This document shows, piece by piece, positions 45,533-54,261 of a DNA stretch of 64,000 nucleotides; within the stretch, counting starts at the first letter, position 1, and each line of letters starts with the position of its first letter. The notes below the pieces were generated by a model that was not told where the DNA came from, made no database searches, and saw nothing but the letters and a program-made list of their open reading frames with translations. Origin of the DNA: Phaeovibrio sulfidiphilus (GTDB lineage Bacteria; Pseudomonadota; Alphaproteobacteria; Rhodospirillales; Rhodospirillaceae); contig NZ_JACZHT010000003.1 of assembly GCF_014861485.1 (NCBI RefSeq), positions 1 to 64,000 of the forward strand, written 5' to 3'. The translations under genes and the position numbers were made by a program.

Positions 45533-47146
45533 ATGGTCCGGTCCCGTCCCCTGATCCTTCCTGCCTTGTGCCTCGTCTCGCTGGTCCTGCCTGGCCTGCT
45601 CCCGTGGGGCGCGGACGCAGCGCCGGCGCCGGAGCGCGCATCTTCCGCTCCCGCTCCCGCCCGGACTCCGAACCCGGCCGCGAGCCGGATGCTCGAGGAC
45701 GCGGACGGTCTCCCGGACAGCGGCGCCACCGGGGCCGGTCACGAGACCGAACACGAGAGAGGACACGAGGCCAGCGCAGCCGGAGCCGGAAGCGCCCCGG
45801 AGGGTCTCTCCCCGGACACCGCGGCCCTGGAGTTTTTCTGGAGCGGCTCGATCATGGCCCGGGATCCGGCGCGTCCCCTGATCGAGGACATCCAGGCCTT
45901 CGAGACGTTCTTCCGGCAGAACTGGGCCGTCACCGCCTGGCGCTTCGAGGACTGGCGCGAGACCTCGGTGCCCTCCTGGCGCTTCGAGGTGGACCTGACC
46001 GGCCTGCCCGGGCTGGACGGCCTGAGTGTGCATGGCTTCATCCCGGAAAACCGGCGCTCCATCCGCTTCGAGGAGGACGGCTGCGAGTACTTCACCCTGG
46101 ATTTCGTGCGCCGGTTTGTGGAGCGCTTCCCGGACCAGGCGGACAACATCGCCTTCTTCAACGAGTACGACGAGGTCACCGTCTTCGAGCCGGACCTGGA
46201 CCGGGCCACCTTGCTGTCCCGGATCCGCCTGGAAACCCCGCTCGCGGAAAACGAGGCCAGTTGGTTCCTGGATGCGGCCCAGCCCCAGCCGGAGCCGGGA
46301 ACAGAACCAACGCGCCCCGTGCCCGACCCGGCCGCCATGGCGGCCCTGCCGCCCCGGGATCTGCTGAACGAGAACGCGCTTCTGCTGCTGGCCTGGCGCT
46401 CCATCTGGCCGCCGTCCCTGGATGGGGACATGAGCTCGGCCGCCGGACAGTACCGGGGCCCCTGGCCCAAGGTGGGCAAGCCCCAGTGGGTGGCGCCGTG
46501 CGAGATCGCCCCGGAGGCCTTCGACGATATGCGCGCCCGGAGCCTTCTTCTGGGCTGGGAGCCCAACGCCGCCGACGACGCAGAGCTGCGGGCCCGCCTT
46601 GCCCGCTTTCTGGGCCTTGCCTTTCCCGAGCGCTTCGGAGCCCGGAAGCCCGCCGACCTGGACGACTGGCTTATGGTCCGGCTGGACGAGGCCCGGGCCC
46701 GGGGGTTCGGCGATGACGAGGCCCTGGTGTACTGGCCCGTTCTTGCCGCCCTCGCGGGGGACGACTTCGCCCGCATCCCCTATGTGGACCTCTGGCTGCA
46801 GATCGAGTACCTGTCGCGGGACGACCTTCTGGACCGGCTTCTGAGAAGCGCCAACCTGTCGCTGCGCAATCCCTGGATTGCGGCCCTTCTCGCCTCGGTG
46901 CGGGAGGGAGACGCACGGGACGGCAATGGGCAAAACGATGCTCCCGCCGGGGACAACATGACCGGGGACACGCTGCCTGCCGGCGCCACCGGTGACGGGG
47001 GTTCCCCTGAACGTGAAGGGGCAGCCGTCGCCCCGGAGAGAACCGGGACGGACAGCGGCTCCAGGGATGAGGCCGGAGACGGAAGCGGAAGCGGAAACGC
47101 GGAGCGCACGGGCACCGGCGCCGGCTCACGGACCGGGAACCCGTAA
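45533..47146 (+). CDS. Large secreted protein of unknown function, 537 aa
   Basis: No family recognised. The 537-residue product has a signal peptide (LILPALCLVSLVLPGLLPWGADAAPAP), a Pro/Ala/Glu linker to about residue 95, then a folded region of about 350 residues. It is rich in aromatic residues and contains LEFFWSGSIM, AWRFEDWRETSVPSWRFEVDL, YFTLDFVRRFVERFPDQ, LLLAWRSIWPPSLDGDM and ARFLGLAFPERFG. The last 90 residues are Gly/Asp/Thr-rich low complexity. An ATG at 45413 would start upstream of the signal peptide and is less likely. It lies 149 bases downstream of ygiQ on the same strand. Confidence 0.65.
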   Translation: MVRSRPLILPALCLVSLVLPGLLPWGADAAPAPERASSAPAPARTPNPAASRMLEDADGLPDSGATGAGHETEHERGHEASAAGAGSAPEGLSPDTAALEFFWSGSIMARDPARPLIEDIQAFETFFRQNWAVTAWRFEDWRETSVPSWRFEVDLTGLPGLDGLSVHGFIPENRRSIRFEEDGCEYFTLDFVRRFVERFPDQADNIAFFNEYDEVTVFEPDLDRATLLSRIRLETPLAENEASWFLDAAQPQPEPGTEPTRPVPDPAAMAALPPRDLLNENALLLLAWRSIWPPSLDGDMSSAAGQYRGPWPKVGKPQWVAPCEIAPEAFDDMRARSLLLGWEPNAADDAELRARLARFLGLAFPERFGARKPADLDDWLMVRLDEARARGFGDDEALVYWPVLAALAGDDFARIPYVDLWLQIEYLSRDDLLDRLLRSANLSLRNPWIAALLASVREGDARDGNGQNDAPAGDNMTGDTLPAGATGDGGSPEREGAAVAPERTGTDSGSRDEAGDGSGSGNAERTGTGAGSRTGNP

Positions 47147-47423
47147 CGGGGCCGGAACGCCCCGCCGATGGGAACCAAGCCCCCGGGACACGCCGGGACA
47201 CGGATGTCACAGGTGCGGAACCAGGGAGCACACGGGCGCACCAGGGGCTCACGATCCCGCTCCCCTGACGGAACCAGCGAACGCGCACCCGGGCCCGGGA
47301 CACACCACTAACCGGATGACGGGCCCGCCGTTCCCTCGGACCGGCCGGACGCGCGGGCAAAGCCGTCCGGAACCGCCGCAGCCCGAAGGCCCCGGAAGGA
47401 ACGCCGTCGAGCGACGCTCCAGC

Positions 47424-47897
47424 CTAAAAGAACCCCATCGACAGACGGTCCAGAACGCCCTGGAGAATGTAGGCCGCCGCAGCCCGGTCCACGACCTCCT
47501 TGCGGCGCTTGCGGGTCAGGTCGGCCTCGCCGATCAGGGTGCGCTCCACCGCGGAGGTGGACAGCCGCTCGTCCCAGTACAGAAGAGGCAGGTCGAACGC
47601 CTTCATCAGGCTCGACCCGAAGGCGCGGACCGACTGGGCCCGCCGGCCCTCGCCCCCGTCCATCTCGAGAGGAAGCCCCATCACCAGCCCCGCTGGATTG
47701 CGGTCGGCAAGGATGGCGCCGAGCTCCTCCAGATCCCGCTGGAGTTTCGTGCGCTGGATGGTGGTCACGGGGGAGGCGATCATGCGTGTCAGGTCGGAAA
47801 CCGCCACACCGATCGTGCGGGTGCCGGGGTCAAGCCCCACAAGACACCGCATGGCCGGAAGCGCGCTCCGGAACTCCTCCAGGGGAAGAACAGGCAT
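47424..47897 (-). CDS. ruvX: Putative Holliday junction resolvase RuvX/YqgF
   Basis: The 157-residue product has the YqgF RNase H-like fold: CLVGLDPGTRTIGVAVSD with the catalytic Asp, then VMGLPLEMDGGEGRRAQSVRAF and YWDERLSTSAVERTL with the second acidic set, and EVVDRAAAAYILQGVLD with the third. It is essential in many bacteria and implicated in rRNA processing as well as recombination. The start ATG is 47895-47897, 15 bases downstream of the ComJ-like gene on the same strand. Confidence 0.95.
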   Translation of the reverse strand: MPVLPLEEFRSALPAMRCLVGLDPGTRTIGVAVSDLTRMIASPVTTIQRTKLQRDLEELGAILADRNPAGLVMGLPLEMDGGEGRRAQSVRAFGSSLMKAFDLPLLYWDERLSTSAVERTLIGEADLTRKRRKEVVDRAAAAYILQGVLDRLSMGFF

Positions 47898-47912
47898 GGT
47901 TTCGCATCCGGC

Positions 47913-48506
47913 TCAGAACATGAGGTTTTTCTTCAGTTCCTTGATCTCTCGCAGCTCTTCCGGCCGCAGAGCCTCAAGGGGAAGGGTATTGATCCGCTCC
48001 AGCAGCGAGACGGCCACGTTATGGCCCTCGGTTGTCAGAACGTGGGAAGCGGAAATCTCGCGGTCCCGGCGCAGGATGCCAAACCGCGGGGTGTCGGTGC
48101 GCACAAACGAGAAGTCCAGCCGCAGCGCCACAGTCGAGGGCTCCCTCGTCTCCGGCAGGGACAGCTGCCACAGAAGCTCGTAGCTGCCCTCCGGGAGATC
48201 AAGGGTCACCAGGTTGTAGTCGAAATTGCGCAGCGCAACCCCCCTGGGGCCCGCATGAAACGGCACAACAATCGCCCGGAAGGCATCCGGCCGCACCACA
48301 CGCTCTGTCGCGGTCGTGTTGACACCAATGCGGAAATCACCGGCCATGTGGCTGGGAATGGCAAGGGCCACGTTGTCACGGCTCCAGACAAACCCCTGGG
48401 CAATGTGCTCACGGGTCCAGGTCATGAAGACGTATTTTTCCGCGTTGCTGACGATGAACTGCCCGTCAAAAATCGGGGCGGTGATCTCAAGCCTTTCTGT
48501 TGTCAT
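47913..48506 (-). CDS. ComJ-like protein, 197 aa (tentative)
   Basis: The 197-residue product shows the segment FDGQFIVSNAEKYVFMTWTREHIAQGFVWSRDNVALAIP, which resembles the competence protein J (ComJ) family, where the WT-EHxxQGF-W motif is conserved. In Bacillus ComJ inhibits the nuclease NucA; a NucA-like protein is not seen here. The C-terminal half has RNFDYNLVTLDLPEGSYELLWQLSL and ends in a lysine-rich helix. The ATG at 48504-48506 follows GAAAGG. It is directly upstream of ruvX and probably co-transcribed. The assignment is by motif only. Confidence 0.55.
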   Translation of the reverse strand: MTTERLEITAPIFDGQFIVSNAEKYVFMTWTREHIAQGFVWSRDNVALAIPSHMAGDFRIGVNTTATERVVRPDAFRAIVVPFHAGPRGVALRNFDYNLVTLDLPEGSYELLWQLSLPETREPSTVALRLDFSFVRTDTPRFGILRRDREISASHVLTTEGHNVAVSLLERINTLPLEALRPEELREIKELKKNLMF

Positions 48507-48709
48507 GCGCACCTTTCGCTGAAGGGGGTCCGGGTCGAAGGATCCCTTTTCGGTAGTTTTGACCCGTTTCACACAAAGAGGCAATCGTGCCGTGACCAAA
48601 ACGCCCGCCGAAGGTGCTTTTTTCCATTGAACCCCGCAGCAGGGGAAAACCCGCGCGGGCAACGGTGATTGTGGCAGGATCATGATACCCGAAGCCTGCC
48701 AGCCGCGCC

Positions 48710-49579
48710 CTACCTCCCGACAACGGAAATGGTGATGTCGCCGAATCCTTCCCCCTTTTCCAGGACATAGAACGTCACCATGGGCGCTTCCGGGACCACG
48801 CCGCGCACCAGAGCCCCACAGGCAAGACTGCCGGGCGTGAACCCCTCGCCCACGGTGCGGATATTCTCAACGCTCAGCCCGGAACGGGGCACGTCCCACT
48901 TCTCGTGCAGCAGATCGCGCAGGCCCTCGGTCACCCTCTCCGACGAACAGCTGTACTCCTGCTCGATCCCCAGAACCGTGAACAGAGCCATCGTGAGGAA
49001 AACAGCCCCCAGCGAGGACGGCAGAAGAACGGCCACCCGGTCCAGCACCCGAACGACGGGCCACATGGTCTCGCCGAACCGCCGAAAACGGTAGTAGTCC
49101 CCGTTTGCGAACACCGCACAGGGTACGGCAGCCACAAAAGCCGCGCTGAACATTGGAAGCCCAAGAAAATAGGAGACATTTCCAATAATCAGGGAGATCG
49201 GAAGAAAGACCAGGCCCTTTTTCCACATTCCCTTGAAGAGGTAATAGAGGCACCCGAACAAAAGCGCCCAGATATTGACCTGGACGCGGACGAGTTCCCA
49301 GCTTGTCAGGGCCTTCGGGTTCGCAAGCCTCTGCCCGTCCCAGCCGCCGGCCCGGTCGATCAGGGCAAAGCGCCGTCGCCAGAAGGCGGACAGTCCCGCG
49401 TCCCGATCCGGTTCCGGGCCCGATTCGGGGCCCGGCTGTGAGGAGGGGCCGGATGCCGCGCCGGCCGGCATTGCGGACGCAGGATCCTGGTCCGCACCGG
49501 GGGGCAAACCGGACGGGGCGCCGGTGCCTCCGGCGCTCGCGTTATCGGGCGGGGTCTCCCTGTCAGGAGAACTGGACAT
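48710..49579 (-). CDS. DUF2628-type membrane protein
   Basis: The 289-residue product has a disordered Pro/Gly/Ser N-terminus (residues 1-65), then FWRRRFALIDRAGGWDGQRLANPKALTSWELVRVQVNIWALLFGCLYYLFKGMWKKGLVFLPISL, the pattern of DUF2628 proteins. Three or four hydrophobic segments follow (FLGLPMFSAAFVAAVPCAVFA, AVLLPSSLGAVFLTMALFTVLG), so it is an inner-membrane protein. The C-terminal 85 residues form a soluble part (SERVTEGLRDLLHEKWDVP). A TATAAT sequence lies 34-39 bases upstream. Function unknown. Confidence 0.75.
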   Translation of the reverse strand: MSSSPDRETPPDNASAGGTGAPSGLPPGADQDPASAMPAGAASGPSSQPGPESGPEPDRDAGLSAFWRRRFALIDRAGGWDGQRLANPKALTSWELVRVQVNIWALLFGCLYYLFKGMWKKGLVFLPISLIIGNVSYFLGLPMFSAAFVAAVPCAVFANGDYYRFRRFGETMWPVVRVLDRVAVLLPSSLGAVFLTMALFTVLGIEQEYSCSSERVTEGLRDLLHEKWDVPRSGLSVENIRTVGEGFTPGSLACGALVRGVVPEAPMVTFYVLEKGEGFGDITISVVGR

Positions 49580-50071
49580 GGCTCGACATCTCCCTCTGGT
49601 GGAAATTTATTCATTATACATCAAAAGTCATGGGGCGGGTCAGAATATCCGTACCGGCATACCGTGGGCCCGACAGGCCCAGCCCATCCCGGGGCGTCAT
49701 CGGACAGGACGCGCCCTGCCGAAAAGGCCCCAGCCAGAGCCCGCCACCTCGGCAGGCCGGCTGCGGAGCCGGGACCGACACGAGGGGAACGGGGAAAGGG
49801 AAAAAGGGAGGCCCCGGGAGCGCACAACACGTGAGCGCCCGCGCTTGCCGGAAGAAGGCCGCCCGGAGCCCGGAGACTGGAGACTGGCCCCTGTCCCCGG
49901 CCACGGGGATACCGCACCCCGCCAAAGAGTTTTTCCCTGGCGGCGCGGGACACCGCCGGGAGCCGGACAAACGGACGGCAGGCGGACGGGCACCACGGCA
50001 CGCGGTTCAGGGTGCCACCGTGCGCCCCGGGCCCCGCGGCATGGTGTGTGCCAGCCCGCGTCCCGGTGGAG
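49580..50071. other. Gap upstream of the DUF2628 gene
   Basis: No gene is supported in 492 bases. The only feature is the A/T-rich patch at 49605-49640 containing the minus-strand -10-like TATAAT (listed separately). The remainder is GC-rich with no terminator for the TPR gene, which ends at 50072 on the minus strand. Confidence 0.5.
49613..49618 (-). promoter_or_regulatory. Possible -10 element of the DUF2628 gene
   Basis: On the minus strand the hexamer TATAAT lies 34 bases before the ATG in an A/T-rich island within GC-rich DNA. No good -35 hexamer is found at 17-bp spacing, so the call is weak. Confidence 0.35.
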
Positions 50072-52753
50072 CTACCGGAGGCGGCTCAGGGCCTCTCTCG
50101 CGGAATCCATGAACTCGTCACAGCAGGTGGCCAGGGGGTCGGGAGGATCCTGACGGGCGAATACCTCCCGGGCCTCGCCCAGCGCCTTGAGCGCCTGGTC
50201 AAGCCGGTCCGGATCCGCGCTGCGCACACCCCGGGCCAGCAGGGCCCGCCCGAGGGTGTAGAGGGTCGCAGCCCGGTCCAGAGGGGCATCCTCCAGGGTG
50301 TACACCTCGAGAGCGGCCCGGCTTGCGGCCAGGGACTGCTCAAGCCGGTCCCCGCCCGCGCCTTCGGCCCCGCCCTGCCCCGCGCCGGAGGCAGAGGAGG
50401 AGGCGGAGGCGGACGCTGAGACACCACCCGAAGCCGCACCGGCGGCAGAGGCGGCGCCCGAACCGGCGACCGACGGCGCGCCAGAGCCCGAGGCGGTCCC
50501 GGAGCCCACCGCACCGGCGGCAGAAGCAGCACCCGAAGCCGAACCGGCGGCAGGGGCGGCGCCCGAACCGGCGACCGACGGCGCGTCAGAGGCCGTCCCG
50601 AGGGCGGTCCCGGAGCCCACCGCACCGGCGGCAGAAGCAGCACCCGCCGCCGAACCGGCGGCAGGGGCGGCGCCAGAACCGGCGACCGACGGCGCGTCAG
50701 AGGCCGTCCCGAGGGCGGTCCCGGCGCCCGACCCCGATCCGGAGCCCGACCCCGCGCGGGAGGCCTTCCCCGAGCCCGATCCGGCATCCGGGAGCCCCTC
50801 CCGGTCAAGCTCGCCCAGGCGAAGCAGCACCGCGCCCAGATTTTTCTGAACCCGGGCCCAGTCCGCGGGGGCGTCCTCGCGGGACATCACGCCAAGAGCC
50901 GCCTGATAGGCGTCGGCCGCCTCTGCCAGCGTGGCGGGATCCTCCGTGTGCTCGCCGATCCGAAACAGGGTTCCCCCCAGTGAGGCCTGAAGGATGCCCC
51001 AGCGCCGGGGATCATGCTCGCGGGTGTTGCCCTCCAGCGCGGCGCGCCAGGCGGTCACGGCCTCGGCCAGGCTGCGGGTGTCGTTCTCCCGGTCTCCCAG
51101 ATCCCGCAGGGCAATGGCCAGATTGTTCTGGATTTCCGCCCAGCGCCGGGGGTGGCTCTCCCGGGTAAAGACGCCGAGCGCCTTGCGGTAGGCCTCCACC
51201 GCGCCCGGAAGGCGGCCTGAAGCCTTGTCCCGGTTGTCCAGTTCCCACAGGGTGATCCCGGTGTTGATCTTGGCGCCGGCCCAGAGCCGGGGCACACGCT
51301 CGCGCACGTCCGAAGCCAGAACGGGCCGGTAGGCCGCCAGCGCGTCCTCCAGAAGGGCGGGGTCGTTTTCCCGCAGCCCCCTGAGCCGCAGGGCGTCCCC
51401 CAGCGTGATGCGGGTCACCGCCCACTGGTCCGTGTCGCCCTCGCGGTTCAGCCCCTCGAGCGCGGTGCGGCAGGCGGACGCCGCCTCCACAAGATGGTCC
51501 GTGCCGCCGTCCCTTTCCCCCAGGCGCAGAAGCGCCCGCCCCAGGTTGGTCCAGGCCGCCCCCCACTGCAGGCGGGGAAACTCATGGATACGCCCGGTCA
51601 GCGCGGTGCGGCACGCCTCCACCGCCGCCTCCAGCCGGGGCACGCTGTCCTCCCGCTCGCCCAGGACGCGCAGGGCCCCGCACAGGGCGTGCCAGGCCTC
51701 GGCCTCCACCGCGAGGTCGGGAGCGTTCTCCAAAGCCTCCAGCGCCGACTGGTAGGCCGTGACGGCCTCCTCCAGCCGCGCGGTTCCGTCCTCCCGGTGC
51801 CCGAGGGAGCGCAGGACCATACCAAGGATGGTGTGAATGCGGGCGGCATCCGAAACAGGCTCCCCGCCCGTGCCGCTGGCCCCAACCACCCCGCTGGCCC
51901 CGGGCGCGCCGGGGGCGAGCATCGACCTCAGAAGCTGGACGGCCTCCAGCAGGGCCGGAGAGTCGCCAAATTCCTCGCCAAGACTGAACAGGGCAAGAGC
52001 CTGCCGGATCCGGAACTCCCGGGCCACATTCGGCCCCGCATCCCCGACCTGCTCCGCCGCCTCGCTGTAGAGGCGTATGGCGGTGCGATAGCTATGGCGA
52101 CTCGGCTGGAGCCGGTAGGAGTCCGCCTCCTCCCCCGCAAGAAGTCCGAGAAGAAGGCCCGTCCGCCGGGCTTCCGCCGATGCGGTCGCTCCGGACCGGG
52201 AGGTGTTGCCGCCCCGGGTCGAGCGCACATGGTCGGACGCCTCCCGCAGGAACGAGCGCGCGGCATCGAAGCGCCCCTCCTCGAGGGCCGACAGCGCCGC
52301 GCCCCGCAAACGGCTCACGACCGGATCCATCACCAGAACTCCGCGCCAGTGGACGGTCATGTCCCGGTAGTCGAGCGTTGTGCGCTCCAGAAGGGCGGCC
52401 TTGCGGGATTCGTCCATGGCGCGAACCTCGGCATCCGCACCGTCGAGGATACTCTGAACAACGGCCTCGGGCACGCGGCCGGCGCCCGCCAGATGGCTGG
52501 TGTTCGAGACCGTCACCACGGATCCGGGCCCGGCCACCAGGTTTCCGGCGCCACGGATCTGGACCTTCTGGACATCACCGCGCGAGAGCTGCTCGGCGTA
52601 AAGGGAGAGGTTGCCAACAATGGCAACCGTTGCGATCAGGACGCCCAGAATCGCGATCTTCTCGCGAAGAGCCAGTCCCCGCCAGGTCTGCAGCAGCCGT
52701 CTGCGGGCCGCCGCCCTGTCCGGGGGAATGGAAGTATGGTCCTGACCTGTCAC
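50072..52753 (-). CDS. Membrane-anchored TPR protein with repetitive linker
   Basis: The 893-residue product starts with a GTG (52751-52753) six bases after GGAG; upstream translation is Arg/Pro-rich and rejected. Residues about 29-52 (LREKIAILGVLIATVAIVGNLSLYA) form one transmembrane segment, leaving the rest most likely periplasmic. From about residue 165 to 645 there are roughly eight to nine tetratricopeptide repeats of the W.A..QNNLA.ALR.LGDRE type. They are spaced by 45-55 residues, for example EIQNNLAIALRDLGDREND and LGAVLLRLGELD. Residues about 650-780 are an Ala/Gly/Ser/Thr linker encoded by a minisatellite, followed by a final TPR and the end LATCCDEFMDSAREALSRLR. It may scaffold a protein complex; partners unknown. 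Confidence 0.8.
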   Translation of the reverse strand: MTGQDHTSIPPDRAAARRRLLQTWRGLALREKIAILGVLIATVAIVGNLSLYAEQLSRGDVQKVQIRGAGNLVAGPGSVVTVSNTSHLAGAGRVPEAVVQSILDGADAEVRAMDESRKAALLERTTLDYRDMTVHWRGVLVMDPVVSRLRGAALSALEEGRFDAARSFLREASDHVRSTRGGNTSRSGATASAEARRTGLLLGLLAGEEADSYRLQPSRHSYRTAIRLYSEAAEQVGDAGPNVAREFRIRQALALFSLGEEFGDSPALLEAVQLLRSMLAPGAPGASGVVGASGTGGEPVSDAARIHTILGMVLRSLGHREDGTARLEEAVTAYQSALEALENAPDLAVEAEAWHALCGALRVLGEREDSVPRLEAAVEACRTALTGRIHEFPRLQWGAAWTNLGRALLRLGERDGGTDHLVEAASACRTALEGLNREGDTDQWAVTRITLGDALRLRGLRENDPALLEDALAAYRPVLASDVRERVPRLWAGAKINTGITLWELDNRDKASGRLPGAVEAYRKALGVFTRESHPRRWAEIQNNLAIALRDLGDRENDTRSLAEAVTAWRAALEGNTREHDPRRWGILQASLGGTLFRIGEHTEDPATLAEAADAYQAALGVMSREDAPADWARVQKNLGAVLLRLGELDREGLPDAGSGSGKASRAGSGSGSGSGAGTALGTASDAPSVAGSGAAPAAGSAAGAASAAGAVGSGTALGTASDAPSVAGSGAAPAAGSASGAASAAGAVGSGTASGSGAPSVAGSGAASAAGAASGGVSASASASSSASGAGQGGAEGAGGDRLEQSLAASRAALEVYTLEDAPLDRAATLYTLGRALLARGVRSADPDRLDQALKALGEAREVFARQDPPDPLATCCDEFMDSAREALSRLR
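50463..50700 (-). repeat. In-frame 105-111-bp minisatellite within the TPR gene
   Basis: Three copies of a unit containing ccggcgaccgacggcgcg (plus strand) start at 50463, 50568 and 50679, spaced 105 and 111 bases. The spacing is a multiple of three, so the translation repeats as GSGAAPAAGSA-GAASAAGAVGSGTA-GTASDAPSVAGSGAA. It encodes the Ala/Gly/Ser linker of the TPR protein, where copy number could change by slippage without breaking the frame. Confidence 0.85.
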
Positions 52754-53448
52754 TGTGGTCTCCTGCTCGTCCGTGCCGGAGCGTGGCTCCCGCCCGCTCC
52801 TCCGGGGGCAGGAATGCCTGCCAACGCTCCCCTTATGGTATAGAACAACCCTGAAAAGAAACAGACGAAAACGTCTCCCAACCGCCGGAAAGTACACCGG
52901 AGCGCCGGACATGGAGTATGCAACATGGGGTATGCGACGCGGGGTATGCGGCAAGGTGCGGGGGCGACGGACATCGCTCCGCCGCGGGCCGTGCACACCG
53001 GTCACCCAAGGGCTACCCGGAGGGAGCGCCAGACACACGGCGCGCGCTGACAGGACACGGAGGGGGCGGCACGACAGGACGTGGAACGACATCACAGCGC
53101 GTGGCACAGCGTGCCATAGCAGGACGCGGCGCGGCGGCACGGCACCGCGCGCAATGGCACACCATCGCAGGACGCAACGGGGTGCGGCCCAGCACGACGG
53201 GGCACGGCGCGCCACCGCACATCCCGCCCCCCCTCCGGCGCGACCGGGCACGAAAAAGGGGAGCCCGAAGGCCCCCCTGGGTCTGCATGTGTAAGCCGGT
53301 GCACAGCCTGTGCCGGTCCCCCGGTCCACCCGCGAGCGCCGCTTCAAGCGACGCAGGGCGGGTCCGAAGGCGTGGGGCCCCACCCGAAGCCGGGGAACCC
53401 CGGCACGCCCGGATGGGCCCGGACAGCGCCACGACCAGGAAGGAGACC
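52754..53448. other. Gap upstream of the TPR gene
   Basis: No gene is supported in 695 bases. About 53010-53240 is low-complexity DNA dominated by gcac/gcgca/aggac steps (for example gcacaccatcgcaggacgcaac), with no reading frame of protein-like composition. Three copies of a ggggtatgcg-like unit occur at about 52917-52960. A terminator for the inositol-phosphatase gene lies at 53253-53277. Confidence 0.55.
53253..53277 (-). terminator. Intrinsic terminator of the efp-inositol phosphatase transcript
   Basis: On the minus strand the stem GGGGGGCC/GGCTCCCC (8 bp with one G-T pair) has a TTCG tetraloop and is followed by five T residues. It lies 170 bases downstream of the inositol-phosphatase stop. 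Confidence 0.75.
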
Positions 53449-54255
53449 CTAGGCGGCCCCGCCCTCGTCGATTTTCAGCACCTTGAGAAGCTGGGGGTGC
53501 AGGGCCGCGTTCGCCGCCGCCACCGAGCCGGTGGCAACCGGATTGCCCGTTCCCTGAACCGTGGTCACGTAGCCGCCCGCCTCGCGCACGAGCAGGATGC
53601 CCGCCGCCACATCCCACGGCTGGAGGGTCTCCTCCCAGTAGCCGTCCATGCGGCCCGCCGCCACGAAGGCGAGGTCCAGCGAGGCCACGCCGAACCGGCG
53701 CACACCCGCCGACACGGACATCACCCGGGCCAGACGCATCAGGAACTCGCGGTGTCCGGGACGCCCCTGGAAGGGAATGCCGGTGGCGAAAACGCTCTCC
53801 GCGAAATTCGTCCGGGCCGCGACACGCAAGCGGCGGTCATTGTGATAGGCGCCGCCGCCCTTCTCCGCGGTGTAGAGATCGTCGGTCACGGGGTTGTAGA
53901 CCACACCGGCCGTAATCTCTCCCTTCTCCTCAAGGGCGATGGAGATGGCAAAGTGCGGGATCCCGTGCATGAAGTTCAAGGTGCCGTCCAGGGGATCGAC
54001 AATCCAGCGCCGGGTCTTGTCGGCCCCGTCCTGGGCTCCGCTTTCCTCCATCAGGAAGGAATAGTCGGGCCGGGCGCGGCTCAGCTCGGCCTTCAGGATC
54101 TGTTCGGCCCGGGTGTCGGCGACCGTCACGAAATCGCTGGGCCCCTTGCGGGACACCTGAAGGTTTTCCAACTCGCCGAAATCGCGAATCAGGCCCTTCG
54201 CGGCCATACGGGCCGCGCTGACCATGACATTGAGGTTGGGAGAACGCAGAGCCAT
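53449..54255 (-). CDS. suhB: Inositol-1-monophosphatase family protein (SuhB-like)
   Basis: The 268-residue product has the metal-binding signatures WIVDPLDGTLNFMHGIPHF (DP-DGT) and QPWDVAAGILLVREAGG (WD-A-G), plus FLMEESG, of the IMPase/SuhB family. SuhB in E. coli is both an inositol phosphatase and a transcription antitermination factor of rRNA operons. The ATG at 54253-54255 is chosen; it lies six bases downstream of efp, so the two are co-transcribed. A fructose-1,6-bisphosphatase-like or CysQ-like role cannot be excluded. Confidence 0.9.
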   Translation of the reverse strand: MALRSPNLNVMVSAARMAAKGLIRDFGELENLQVSRKGPSDFVTVADTRAEQILKAELSRARPDYSFLMEESGAQDGADKTRRWIVDPLDGTLNFMHGIPHFAISIALEEKGEITAGVVYNPVTDDLYTAEKGGGAYHNDRRLRVAARTNFAESVFATGIPFQGRPGHREFLMRLARVMSVSAGVRRFGVASLDLAFVAAGRMDGYWEETLQPWDVAAGILLVREAGGYVTTVQGTGNPVATGSVAAANAALHPQLLKVLKIDEGGAA

Positions 54256-54261
54256 GTCCGC

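Noticed and set aside
52754-53617. N-terminal extension of the TPR protein in the same frame
   Set aside because: The extension is Arg/Cys/Pro-rich low complexity from the gcac tract and overlaps the inositol-phosphatase gene; a GTG with GGAG six bases upstream gives a normal start at 52753.
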